DNA of 64,000 nucleotides from Sipunculus nudus (lineage: Eukaryota > Annelida > Sipuncula > Golfingiida > Sipunculidae). The notes beneath the pieces were generated by a model, which saw only the letters and a list, made by a program, of their open reading frames with translations, did no database searches and was not told the DNA's origin. Position numbers and translations under genes: made by a program. The number at the start of each line of letters is the position of its first letter. The first letter of the stretch is position 1. Positions 35,641 to 47,328 of the stretch are shown here, in pieces. Location: positions 34,125,159 to 34,189,158 of the forward strand of contig CM049313.1 of the NCBI GenBank assembly GCA_026874595.1, read 5' to 3'.

Positions 35641-36382
35641 CAATATTTTCCACGTATATGCACAACAGGCAGGGGAGATACTAGATCTGTTCCACAGATC
35701 AACTTTTCCCTTGTATATTCTTGGTTGACTTAGTTTGTTTTAATTCTACGACTTTTCAAGCTATTTTCTTAGCTAAGGAACTCATTTCTCTTTTTTTTTC
35801 ATGTCGCTGTGGATTCGATCCTCTTAAGAATCTAATTATAGGTCCAATAACATCTGTCCTCTTTAACTTCAGAAACTGACACTGAAATTTCCAAGCGAGA
35901 TAGATTTATATATTGTATGTCTTATTGGGGTTTAATTTTTCCTCCAGCATCTCTCCATATCAGGCGAATCTTTTGAGTCTCCTCAGTCCATTAGGTTTGG
36001 CTGGATTCTTCGTTTATGCCCTGATTCGATAACAGATTTCTAAATTACTTACAATATATTTACATTCAATTAAAATATATTACAACATCTCGCATTCACT
36101 ACTGCCGTGTGCGCAAGTTCTCAGGACATTTTTTAGTTAAACATTTAATAACCTTTTAGAATTGCATTTCACGAACAACGAATGTACTTTCCATTAACTG
36201 TAATTTTTTTAACTACTCACGTATAATGAATAATGAGGATAAGATAACACTGCGTTAATCCAGTGTTTTATTATACTGATATAGATAGCGAGATAAAGTT
36301 GGCTCAGCGTGGTAAATAAAAAATGAAAATCCCAGACCACAAAATTATAAAAGAACTCTAATTTTAACATCAAAAATGGGAC
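35641..36382. other. Non-coding interior of foldback-like element
   Basis: No supported ORF or repeat. It joins the inner edge of the right inverted repeat. Confidence 0.4.
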
Positions 36383-37417
36383 GAACTATTTGCCTTTAAT
36401 GTTGCAATAATTGTTACTGTTGTAATAAATGTCGTTTGTGGCATAAATAAACACGTATGAGAGGATTGTAAATGTATTCGGAATAATAAATATCCCTAAC
36501 CTTTTACTTTTATGAATTTTGTTAAATTCTTTAAATTCGGAAAAATTATTTCTTAAGTGGTGAGATAAAAGTGGCGGCTATTTTTTATTACGATAGTGAC
36601 CGTTATTACAATAGTGGTTGCTCGACACAGTCACTATTGTAATAACGTTCACTATTGTAATAAATGTCGTTATAGGTATAATTAATGACGTGAGAGTGGA
36701 TAATAACGTTTGGAATACTATAATTCCCCAGCATTTTACACTTCAACAGACATATAAAACGATGTTGGCATTTCAAGGTTAACGGTGAGGGTAATTATTT
36801 CTTCAGTGGTGAGATAAAAGTGGCGGCTATTTTTTATAACATTAGTGACCGTTATTACAATAGTGGTTGCTCGACACGGTTACTTTTGTTATAACGTTCA
36901 CTATTGTAATAAATTTCGTAATTGTTATAATTAATGATGTAAGAGTGATTATAAAGTTTGGAATACTACAGTTCTGCAGCATTTTAGAATTGAACCCAAA
37001 TTTTAAAAATGGTGGCATTTCAAGATGAACGACGATAGAATTATTTCTTCAGTGATGAAATAAAGGTGGCCGCTAGTTTTTATTACAATAGTGACCGTTA
37101 TTACAATAGTGGTTTCTCGACACGGTCCCTATAATGTTATAAAGTTCACTAGTGTGATAACATATGAAATACAAAACTGATGCGTTTTGGGGGAGACAGA
37201 GTATGAATTGTGTGGGTTTTTCTCGGAAATGTCATTTGTTTGGAAGAATCTCGACAAATCTAGGAAAATTTTCCGCCTCCAATATCAACCACTATTGTAA
37301 TAAAAAATTATTACAATAGTGACCGTTATTACAATAGTGGTTGGCAAAAACTGGCCCTTACCAACCACTATTATAATTATTACAATAGTGAACGTTATTA
37401 CAATAGTGGTTGCAACA
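36383..37417 (-). repeat. Right inverted terminal repeat, three ~248-bp units
   Basis: Inverse of the left end. The spacer ctcgac recurs at 36621, 36870 and 37116, a period of 246-249 bp, with the same 'gataaaagtggcggctattttt' inter-unit sequence. The outer 300 bp, including 'ggcaaaaactggcccttacc' and the GGCGGAAAATTTTCC segment, matches the left end closely in inverse. A partial fourth unit lies at the inner edge. Confidence 0.85.
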
Positions 37418-37423
37418 AAGCAC

Positions 37424-37616
37424 ATTTCTTTTCGTCGCCGTTTCCTGGTATAATAGTCGTGTAGGGCGACATGACCTAAGATTTTTTCTGGCTCCCAGGT
37501 GGTTTCGGCGTTGCCATTCCACTTTATCATATATATATATATATATTTAACTTTACCAGCGCGTTTGCATGCCAGTATTTTGTCTACTTCGTACCAATCT
37601 TTGTCGCTCTCGTCCG
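37424..37616 (-). pseudogene. Chromodomain fragment, interrupted
   Basis: The minus strand from 37610 encodes DWYEVDKILACKRAGKVK, then a short (AT)n stretch, then MIKWNGNAETTWEPEKIL, a clear chromodomain (aromatic Tyr, KWNG core, TWEPE). Chromodomains bind methylated histone tails. They occur in host chromatin proteins and at the C-terminus of some gypsy integrases. The (AT)n interrupts the second strand. The 15.8-kb element lies just downstream, and beyond it the same frame continues for seven codons to TGA at 21591-21593. Origin (host or retroelement) unresolved. Confidence 0.7.
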
Positions 37617-38540
37617 TTGGTTATCAGCCGATGTCGGCTCAGACTGTATGTCCGCGGCGTCTGAGGTTTTGATGGCCCGAGTATTTATTATTTTCTATGG
37701 TCATGGTAGCTGCATTTCTGACCTCAGCGGTAAGGCCATCCAGACTTTGCGATAGATTGCATATCGCGGGCATCAATCGCGCATCCGGCACCACATTTTG
37801 ATCAGCAGTCGTCTCGACTATCGTGGCAAATCGCATGTCTTCGACAAATTGTGTATTTTCTGTTTATCACTTGCCTAATAGTGGGTTTTAGTCCAAACAT
37901 TACAGAAGCGGATCCAGGGGAGAGTCCAGGGGGTCCGGAGCCCCCCCCCCTTCTTTTTCAGCAGCCGTAAGCTTTTTTTTAGTGTTTCAGACCATTTTTT
38001 TGCGGCCTGGACCCCCCCTTCCACCTTTCTGCACCTGGGACATTTTTTCAGGCTTTTTCATTATTTCCCCTGCATTATAATATCCATTTTATCTTCTTCT
38101 GTTACAGCAAGCTCAGTTGCCTGTATAAAAACATTATCAACAAGGTCTCTGAATGACTGACCTGTACTTTGCTATGAATTCTATAGCTGTCGCCTTTTCT
38201 CGCATCTTGTTCTGTAATCGGGACCCTATTTTATCAGGAACGCCGATTTAAGTAATATTGCCACTGGTCACTTGTATCTTGTAGCGACGGATATATATAT
38301 ATATCCGGATACCAGATAAACGCCTGGTCGCCAAGGTGCAGCGGGAGAGCAGTAACTTTATCCTCTTCAGTTAACTTTTTTAATTTTAACAACAGTTCGA
38401 ACTAGGTTAACCACGAAGCTGCGTTCTCGCCTTCATTTCCAATAAAGTGTCCCATAGTAAGCTTAGTTCACTGTCTGTCTTGACTTGATCCATTCTGGAT
38501 CTTCTACGGTCCGTTATGTTCATAGGGTATTGTTGCCGGT
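37617..38540 (-). other. Degraded coding-like flank of the chromodomain
   Basis: The minus strand has short broken frames, for example DKIGSRLQNKMREKATAIEF near 38200 and a 65-residue frame at 37639-37836, between stops. They may be parts of the same ORF as the chromodomain. A G/C-homopolymer block (37907-38020) starting 'gaagcggatccagggg' looks like a hAT-type insertion end. No intact gene. Confidence 0.35.
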
Positions 38541-39580
38541 ACCCTAATTAACTCAACAAATTATGACGTGCGGTTGAGAATGCATTCGCTCATACATAAA
38601 GCTCCACTTGTCACGACAGACACTCACGAAGAAAATCCATTCTTGTTAGTAGGTTTGTATTTTTGAAGAATGATACTGCACAAAATATAAGTCCTGAAGC
38701 CTTCTCATAAGGCGATGAGCACAATACTAGATCGTAACTGATATTTACAAAATTGCTAAGCCGCTAGATTCCCTAGGTTTTTCAGGCTCCTTTTGATTTT
38801 TGGCTTAGTGTTCTGGGCCGTATTTATAGCTTTTAGCCCAGCAGCTGAGAACCTGAACGAAGGCTATAATCTGTGTGCTATATGGTCTCGGTGATAGCAA
38901 AATCTGTGTTCCCGGTCTAGGTATTAATCTCGAATAACTTACCTAAAACAATGACTAATTTAAACATAAATAACACTATAATATATCGGTGGAACATTCT
39001 AGCTCATATGTAGATAGATGTTAAGAATAGGACTTAATTAGAATATTTAATATGAGCCAATCAGATTTTGTTTACCCAGCTTCGGTCGGCTGCTTGCATA
39101 ACCCTCAAAACACGATCGTTCCATTTTTTTTCACAGCGTTTGATCGAGTGAAAGATCTCCATGAGGTCACATGCTGTGTTTAGAGTGTACTCTCCAGTAT
39201 AATCACCATTAAGCTGTCAAAGTACACTGAAAAGCCTAGGTATCACTGAAAAAAACTCATGTGTGGTGATTTAGATCCATATTAAGTGCATCTCAACCAG
39301 TCAACAGCCCTGTTTGCTGTACCAGCCCAGCAGCAAACGTCGACATGTACACAAATGATCTGGAAACAGTCCAAGTCAAGTGTTCACATGATAGTCCCTG
39401 AAAGCCTACTGAAGTTAGGAGGCTGACGGGCACTTTGTGGCTCTACACCAAATTATTGTAATTAATACACCTCATTTAGTTATGTAAACTGATTACTATT
39501 TCAGTCCTATTCCATATGCCCTGTAAGGGCAGTTTTAGCTGCATGTAAGGGCCTATTAGTCTAGAGGTGCAAATTCTTTA
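38541..39580. other. Non-coding, second copy of dispersed repeat
   Basis: 38885-39055 repeats 20310-20480 in direct orientation with roughly 85% similarity by eye. The rest shows nothing recognisable. Confidence 0.5.
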
Positions 39581-40300
39581 TCTATATATTAAAAGCGTAA
39601 TGAGATTTTTGAAATTTTCCGTATCTCCTCTGATACCACCGTACCCCCTTTAATTTCAATATTTGTTCCCAAGGAGCCGTGGGTGGGGGGTTGGGAGGGG
39701 GGGGGGGCTCTATGTTGGGGTTTTGTGCGTTTCGTGGTCACTGGTTCGTAATAAGCCCCATAGGTCATCCCTTCTCAAACAACCTCGGAGCACGGATGAG
39801 GTCTATTGTGCAAAAGGAATCCCTTCATAGACGAGAACTCGCATTCATGAGGAGAATCTCAAAAGGGAGATCTTCAAAAGAATTATATTTACCCGAACGG
39901 TAGTGAATGAAATGACTGTCTCACTGGAAAACACTGGCTCGGCTTTCAAACAGGAATGGTCTTTGGGAGTGCATAATATAAAAGAAATATACAGCCATTA
40001 AATGTTCCATATACTGTAATGCTACCACTAAATTGTGCGCTGCGGGACTGCCCGACCATGTGAGTGATAATGGGAATGCCATTTCCGAGAACACGTTTCA
40101 ACGCTACTGTACTAACATGAAGGGTAACACGTTCCTTTAATGGCGGTATGACGGGCTTGGTGGGCAACTTTAAAACCGATGTTCAACATTATAATATAAT
40201 GGATCAATATTTTTATAGCGTTACCCGATTTGTGTGATTTTCCGCATCTCCTCTGATACCAGCGTACTGATCGCCGTAATTTTGACATCCATATACTTCG
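39581..40300 (+). mobile_element. Possible Helitron 5' terminus and internal repeat
   Basis: TCTATATATTAAAAGCG after an A at 39580 fits the 5' TC terminus of Helitrons inserted between A and T. 'tttccgtatctcctctgatacca' at about 39618 recurs at about 40242 with one change. No 3' CTRR end with hairpin was located, so this stays tentative. Confidence 0.25.
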
Positions 40301-40435
40301 GTTTTGTCCGAAGACATTCCACCCACAGGACTGACTCACCAGCTATCGTTTTGCAACGGAATTTCAACACTGGTGTCAGCACGCGAGTGTACCGAAGAAA
40401 GTAAAAATCATTTTAACACAGAAAATTAGGATCAC

Positions 40436-40594
40436 ATGTCATATCTGGAGGTCAACTCAAAGACAGAACACTTACACGAAATGTCGTCGTCAAAGAGAGC
40501 TTATGACGGTTACATTGTACAACCAAGACATTCAAATATTAAAGACTATTTGACATCGGAACGACCTGCTCGCCCAAAACCGTGCGTAGCACAG
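40436..40594 (+). other. Unrecognised exon-like ORF
   Basis: Open from ATG 40436 (a second ATG lies at 40478) to a good donor (CACAG/gtaatt) at 40595. It encodes 53 residues with ordinary protein-like composition (for example SNIKDYLTSERPARPKPC). No family recognised and no downstream exon identified. It could be a first exon of a lineage-specific gene or chance. Confidence 0.2.
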
Positions 40595-40599
40595 GTAAT

Positions 40600-41215
40600 T
40601 GCTAGTTTACAACTAATAAAACTTTTCTGTTAATCATTTGTGAAAAAGCTGATAACCATGAACGTTTAGGCTTGCCTGGACTCTGCAACAAGTGACCCAT
40701 CTTAGTTTAACTGGTATTAATGGTAAAGTCAAAGGTGAAAGGTTACTTGTACCCGAAATAATCTTTCGTAATTTGACTGAATAGAAAATAAATAAAAATA
40801 TTTTTAGCAATCAGGTTGTCGATATATTTTCAGTTAAATTGAAGCGGTCGACTAGGGAAATTATCTTCAGGTGTACCGTTCTCAGAGAGTGAGGCCAGCC
40901 AAGTCTCATTAGAAAAAAAAATCACATAATGACCTGTGGAGCAAAAATTGAGAAAGAATATAATTAGTTATTTACAAAAAATGTCACAACAGATTCTGAT
41001 GCCTTAGTCAAATCACAAATCACATGTACTATTTTATCTACAGTTATAAGATTAATCATAGTTTTGAAGTTTTATTGTTATTGGGATTGTACACTCTTAA
41101 ACATGTTACATTTGTCCCACCCCCTCTGTATTTCAACAGCAGCTATTTAACGACTTTGTTAACATCCGACATGTTATATGTTTTTTACCTTTACTTCTAA
41201 CATATGGAAAGCATT
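40600..41215. other. Non-coding, no feature recognised
   Basis: AT-rich, no supported ORF or repeat. Confidence 0.4.
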
Positions 41216-41219
41216 CTAT

Positions 41220-41750
41220 AGTCCATTTCACCATCTGCTGTCCACCTGTTTTTTGTAGCTGGTTTTCTTAAAAGTTCATATTTTTCAATAATTTCCAAGA
41301 AAATAACTTATGGAAGTGACAACCTAATATTGCTATTAAGAATTTTACAATTAATCCCCTGTTTGTGTTTTACAACATTATTGGCTCTTCACCAGATTAT
41401 GATGTGTTCCTCCATAAGTAGCCATCTTTGTTTTAGCTGGTTATATTTTTTAGAATGTTTACATGAGATCATCCAATCAACAGCTGTCAGTTGAGGCTGT
41501 TTTTGCATGTGACCAATGACCTTGACCGCCATAAGTGGGTCTGATATGTTGTAAAATGTAGACTGATTTCTCATATTTTCAAATAATTCTGATTCTTAAA
41601 TAAGGTGTAAGGTAGGTATTTATTTACCTTGTTTAAAATTAGGACCTTCAATCCTCTACTCTCCACTATAATTGTTTCCCTTGAAATGTAACTAATAAAA
41701 ATTTTCATGGCAAAAAAACAGGTGGACATGAGGGGATGAAACAGACTTTT
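41220..41750. repeat. Dispersed repeat, uninterrupted copy
   Basis: Aligns in direct orientation with 52080-52540 and 56074-56150 in glucosylceramidase intron 3 (shared 'agctgtcagttgaggctgttttt', 'gtgggtctgatatgttgtaaaa', 'aaggtaggtatttattt'). This copy has no insertion between the two halves, so it shows the pre-insertion state of the intron 3 copy. Confidence 0.7.
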
Positions 41751-44700
41751 ATATACAGAATCCTAAATTTGATGTGCTAAAATGCAGTTTTCTGTGAGAA
41801 ATTTATTGCTTATCCTACCGCCCTTCTTCTTGGTTATAAAGATATAAAACTGCTTTTGTGGTGCAATGAAAATACAAAGTTTTATTGTATTGTGTGATTT
41901 AATATGGAAGAAAGATTTGATCCTTGCATATAAATCACTGTGTCATTTAATGATTATTTCAATTAGATGTATAGGGGGCCTAACTGATATGCATTTAGCA
42001 AATTATTGAACATTCAAGTTGTGCCTTGACTTCATAAGGGTCAACAGTTATTTTTGGAATCCTGTCATGCATGATTCCAACTTTATGTAGGTGAGGCTTT
42101 TCAGAGTTAAATATGATGATCAATATGCTCTGTCTAATATTTGACTTTAATAAACTTTTATCCCTCGATCCCATTGTCACTCCAATTTAAGCCAGCTTTT
42201 GCATTTTTCCTGACATTTCCTGGCACTTTGACAGACACTTAGTTCTAGCTAGTCAATGCAATTCGTTAAAATTCTGGTGTTTCTTGCCTGGTTATCTATC
42301 ATCTTCAAAAAATGCTGCTGTAAACGGGCCTGTATGTCACGGTGCTGTTTACTTCTTGTCAAACTGACCACAAGTCAAAGCTAGACTTAATCATCCACCA
42401 GTGGTTTTCTTTTTTCTTTCTGTTAAATGGGTCTTTTCTCTTCATTCTGCCCTCTCTCGAGATTTTCCATGACCGTTTCAGTTAAGGAGAACTCGCGTGA
42501 CCGAACAGCTGGGGGACAAAATCTGGCGAGAGAGGACTATTGTCACATTCATCTTCATTAAAATAGAGCCTTGCTATAACCATTGTCTGTTTTATTTACA
42601 ATATATCTGTCTAATTTTTCATGCTGCATTATACTGTTTGTTTTAAAGGTGTACTTATACTGTAACAATTATTGTTTCAATAATATATGTTCATATGGCT
42701 CTCAAGGCCTATTCACAGTTGCATTTGTGCATGGGGTGAACGCATTGTTGTGTGGTATTTTATCTATACATATTATTACTGTGGTCTCTCCTCATATATT
42801 GTGTCTTGTGACACTATGATTGACAGATGAAACGCCATTTAGCAGGGTCAATACGTCCACCTTTGAATGCGCAGTTGACAAAATCAATGATTATAGTTTA
42901 CACTTTAATTGTAATACTTGACTTTGCAACATGCAGTAACACTTTTGTTAAAATTAACTGCTCACCGAAGGCAACCATTACCCGACTAGATTATCATTCT
43001 CAACACAAATGTCCAGTAATTGCAGATGCAAGTGATATATATAACTAAAACATGTACAGCTACTGAAGTGACACTGCCAAACCTTGTGGTATCCTTAATT
43101 GGGCTCCAACATTTGCCAGTTGACAGCTTGTACATTTGTCAATTTGTACATACAATAGCATCAAACACCATGGTGTTAATTTGACAATCAGCCCGGAAAA
43201 ATAGTGATCTCTGAGTTAGGTGGGAATTAAGGCCGTCCAATATGGCTGAAAACCAGATCGCATGACCTTTGACCTCAGCTTGAAAAGCTCTGTGCTAGAT
43301 GCACAGTCCATTACTGCTTTTCGGTATTATTGTGTTCTTGATGCACCCGTTGGAAATTTGAATTAGCTATTAGGGACTTAATGTCTCATATTTTAATTCT
43401 TTTTCGCTGGGAATTTTTCATTTGTTTTACTAACATGATATAAAGATTACTTATGATTGAATTCTCAGGAAACCCCCTCCACTAAAAAATAACAAAGAAT
43501 GGCTATTCTATAAATCGCACAAAGAAGTATAATTTGGAAAGAGACGTGAGGCATATAAACGTGTACGAATTTTGAGTGAGAATTTTTTTCCGATAAACAA
43601 GATGGGGACGACATCATCATTGCTGGAGTGATGGCAATATCATAGATATAACGTTGCACATAGAAGCATTCTACCGTAAACATAATTTGTAGAAATCATA
43701 TGATTATAACGTTATGAAAGCTACTTTGTATATTAACTGAAACCCAGAGGACATCATAAAAACGATGTTTTATTGAGGGTATTCTAATATGCCTTTTAAC
43801 AGACACGTGTGTCGATGAAGGCATTTGCACGCGAAAACGCATCCTATATAGATGCCAATGTGGAAAGACATGTAGGCTCACATGTTTCAACATCCCTAGA
43901 GATTGCGGATCCTAAAAAACCATGTGTGAACCCCCCCCCCCCCCCCCCCCCACCCCCGCGGAAATTGTATTTAAGATATAGGGCTTCCTCTCCCGACCAA
44001 GAGTGTAAAACATAAAAGTGCAGAGCATCAACAACTCTATTGGCTCCTGCGGACGAAGACATCGTTTTCATCATCACTAATTTTCATTATTACTTAAGAA
44101 GCATGCAGGATGGAGATCCTGATGTACATCAACTGTTGCTGGTCGATACATTTTACATACCTACCTTGTAGGGATTCCTTTTGGACAACTCTTTTTCAAA
44201 CAAAACATAATTTGGCCGACCTTTTAAAACCATATTTATCATGGAAGGACATTATTAATGTATAGAATTCAACATACCTGTAAATCCATGAATATTCTGT
44301 TAAAACGGTGGTCGTGTATAACTGGTCTCAGTTCTCAGTGTTGACCCAACTGGAAAGAATTCGCATTGAGGAGTCGTGTGTTCTTTGTTTATCATCATAA
44401 ACTTCCTTGTGCGTTATAATAGATACTGAAATAAATGGATATCATAGCAGACCTGTGGCTGCGAATTGTGAACCGTCCTTTGTATGGCATGTGGTGTAGA
44501 CAGTGAGCTCGCAAAGAATGGAAATCCTCAAGGCGCATCCAGAAAAAAATCGTTACTTGCGTGGAAGTCATTAAAGCAAAACAGAAACAGATTCACATCT
44601 TAAGACAAATTATTAAAATTATTAAAATGTCATACAGCTGAATAGAAAATAATCGAGGAAAAGAAAACAAACTTCCATTAGAAATACGCACCCACGATAC

Positions 44701-45852
44701 GGGTATCGAATTTGGAGGGCCAAATAAGAGCGGAAGCAGATAAACCTTTGTGGAGAAGAAAACCAGACTGCGTATTAATAATATAAATAATTATATTTCA
44801 AAGATCTGTTAGGCCCTATCTAATATTCCCAAGGCCCATGTGCTGCTTGCCGAGCCAACTCTTGAGCCTAGTTGCTCAAAGATTATATTTCTAAACATCC
44901 TCTGAGGACATGTATAGTATTTCTTCTTTGAAAACTTATACGGAATTATGCTGAATTTACCCGTCAGGCGGCTGGAAACAACTCAGGAAGCACGCAGGCC
45001 AACATGAGCACTATCTGGAGTCTGATTTATACCCCTGTAAGACATCAGGCCTACTACCCTTCAGCTATCAGTATTTGGACTGACATATTAATAGGCCACC
45101 CCTATTGTAAAGTAGGCTGGCCTACAGCCGGAGATGCGTAGGCCACCCCACTCTTTTGCTTGTCCTTGAATGATGCAGACGTGGGCCACGTCTGGTCAGC
45201 ACTAGGTTAGTCATTAGGTCGTGTTAAGGGGCTAAAGGATAATCGACATAAGGCGCGAAGTTCAGTAGTCTGCCACGACCCTTCTAGCTCCCTGTTTAGC
45301 ACGTTCAACTATAAGACTGGCAGTATAAATTAAGGACAGATCTTTCGGCAACTTTGGTGATTTAAAACTTGCATTTCTGTGTTTTTTTTTTTTATTATTA
45401 TCTGTGGGAAAAATCCTACATCCCTCCAAGCATCGCGATGCGAAGACTTGAATTCAAGCATATATAGCTAATCCTCTGGCGTTCTTACCAAGTTGGGGAG
45501 AACACCAATTACACTTTTAATTCATTTTTACTTCACTTTAACAATTAAAATGACGGATGATCAACTTTATTTGACCTTTTTTATAAGTCATGAATTGGAC
45601 TTTATTCTGAACACAAGCCTTTTGTGATCAGCTGTGGTTATTTGGAGGGTGGCGCCATCTACAGGACATTTCAGAAATTAGATTGCAGTTCAGCCGATCC
45701 AGTGTGTCACATGATTTTATGACCTCGCGTGAACCCAAGCTGCACGCAGGCCGAAGCTCTCTCTGACGTTCAGTGCCATGCATGCTACCCATTGTTTACA
45801 GTAATTTATCATTAATTTAGAACTGACAGTGAAAGCTGCCAGTACGGAAGTT
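41751..45852. other. Upstream region of the glucosylceramidase gene, no gene seen
   Basis: Short unrecognised ORFs only. A C homopolymer lies at 43929-43950, and 'gtggcgccatctacaggaca' at about 45648 is a mollusc-repeat word. The promoter and 5' UTR should lie in the last few hundred bases, but I see no TATA box or initiator I can defend. Confidence 0.4.
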
Positions 45853-45928
45853 ATGGCATCTAAACTTGCACCGTACCTGTGTGCTGCCCTGGCAATTTCC
45901 TTGACTCAAACATCGAAATCTGCCGCAG
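45853..45928 (+). CDS. GBA1: Glucosylceramidase exon 1 (signal peptide)
   Basis: 25 codons plus one base, starting [17 protein letters not shown], a basic-then-hydrophobic signal peptide ending near SKSAA. The donor is CCGCAG/gttagt. The start is the only ATG giving a signal peptide in frame with exon 2. Confidence 0.85.
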
Positions 45929-46725
45929 GTTAGTGTCAACTTTCATGATTACTTTTGAACACAAGAAGCCAAGTGCTCTCTCTCTCTCTCTCTCTCTCTC
46001 TCCTACAACATGGCCTTGAAATCACCATTAAAACTTGTAAAAATGGTCCTTAGATGGCCTTATACAACCAAAGTAATATTCAGACAAGTGTCTTACTAAT
46101 CATTATGGGAAGTATAAGGCTATAGTAGTTTAGATGGTGATTTCAATTGTCTGTGCTCCTACGCCGGAATACAGTGGGGATAATCACACTGTCACTGGCA
46201 TCGAGGGATTTCGTTTGATCCATTCCAGTGGCTAGAAATAAATCGCAGAAATAATAAACTTATTAGCAAGATATACAACTTTTATCATATATATTGAGTT
46301 TATATAATGTATATAAAGAATATTACTACCCATATTTAATAAATAATATTAATAATAGGTCATATTATATGCTCCGACTTTGCTCTTGCCTCATTGACCA
46401 TTAGTGATATTAAGACAATTTTATCGTTGCTATTGTCTTCTGCAAATTTAAGAATGGTTCATGAACCATTCACATATGGAGCATCAGTGAGCAAATGTTG
46501 TTACATGTTGTTTAAACTAACTGCGCACCAGGCCAACACCTACTGTGCATAGGGCATTGTGTTGGCAGAATGTTAGTAAAAGAATACCAAAATATTAAAA
46601 TGTGTCACTAAACAACAAGTTAAAGAGCCAGTGCAACATGCTAAAATAAGAGTAAATAAACAGGCTGAGCTGCTCAGTAAACTGTCCATAATATAAACTA
46701 TTGATTGATTGATGATTTTACCAGC

Positions 46726-46783
<58 letters not shown>

Positions 46784-47266
46784 TTAAAATCATGCATCCT
46801 GATATGCACTCAAGAGGGCACCTGAAAATATACTAAACCTTTAAAGTTAATTAGTTTTAAAAGATTGGTCCGGCATACCTGCATGTATTAAAATATAAAG
46901 CAAATAGGAAAGTTTGTTCATTATTTTGAGAGTGCCATGCATATGTTGCATATATATATATATATATCTCATATTATATTGATTATTATGACCTGCTTTA
47001 ATTATTTATGTCAGTCATGCTAGCAGGTATCTATATTATCAATAAAACTTTAAAAAAAGTTATGAGTAAATTGATTTAATGTCAACCTTTGTGTTTAATG
47101 TGATCATAACATGATCATAACATAACTCATCAGCATGAGTGGTATATGTTATTTACAATATGGGATTGTGTCTCGTTTTCAGTGGAGAGACCGTGAAGAA
47201 TATATAGGAACTGAAGTCCAGATATCAAGATAATAAGAGATATAATTTCTTAGATCAAACAAAAAC

Positions 47267-47328
<62 letters not shown>

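Larger units (their letters stand above)
21619..37417. mobile_element. 15.8-kb foldback-like element with long inverted ends and 6-bp TSD
   Basis: The left end starts TGTTGCAACCAC at 21619, and the right end is its inverse at 37417. Directly outside both ends lies AAGCAC (21613-21618 and 37418-37423), an exact 6-bp target duplication. The outermost roughly 300 bp of the two ends are near-identical inverted copies. Further in, both ends consist of tandem units of about 248 bp built from 'actattgtaataa' palindromes. The interior holds other repeats and an LTR retrotransposon but no recognised transposase. Long inverted repeats made of tandem units are the hallmark of foldback elements. The 6-bp TSD also recalls Polinton/Maverick, but no Polinton gene was seen. 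Superfamily unresolved. Confidence 0.75.

Noticed and set aside
21619-37417. Polinton/Maverick identity for the giant element
   Set aside because: The 6-bp TSD and size fit, but no polymerase B, integrase, ATPase, protease or capsid reading frame was found (the only integrase belongs to the gypsy element), and the tandem palindromic ends are not typical.
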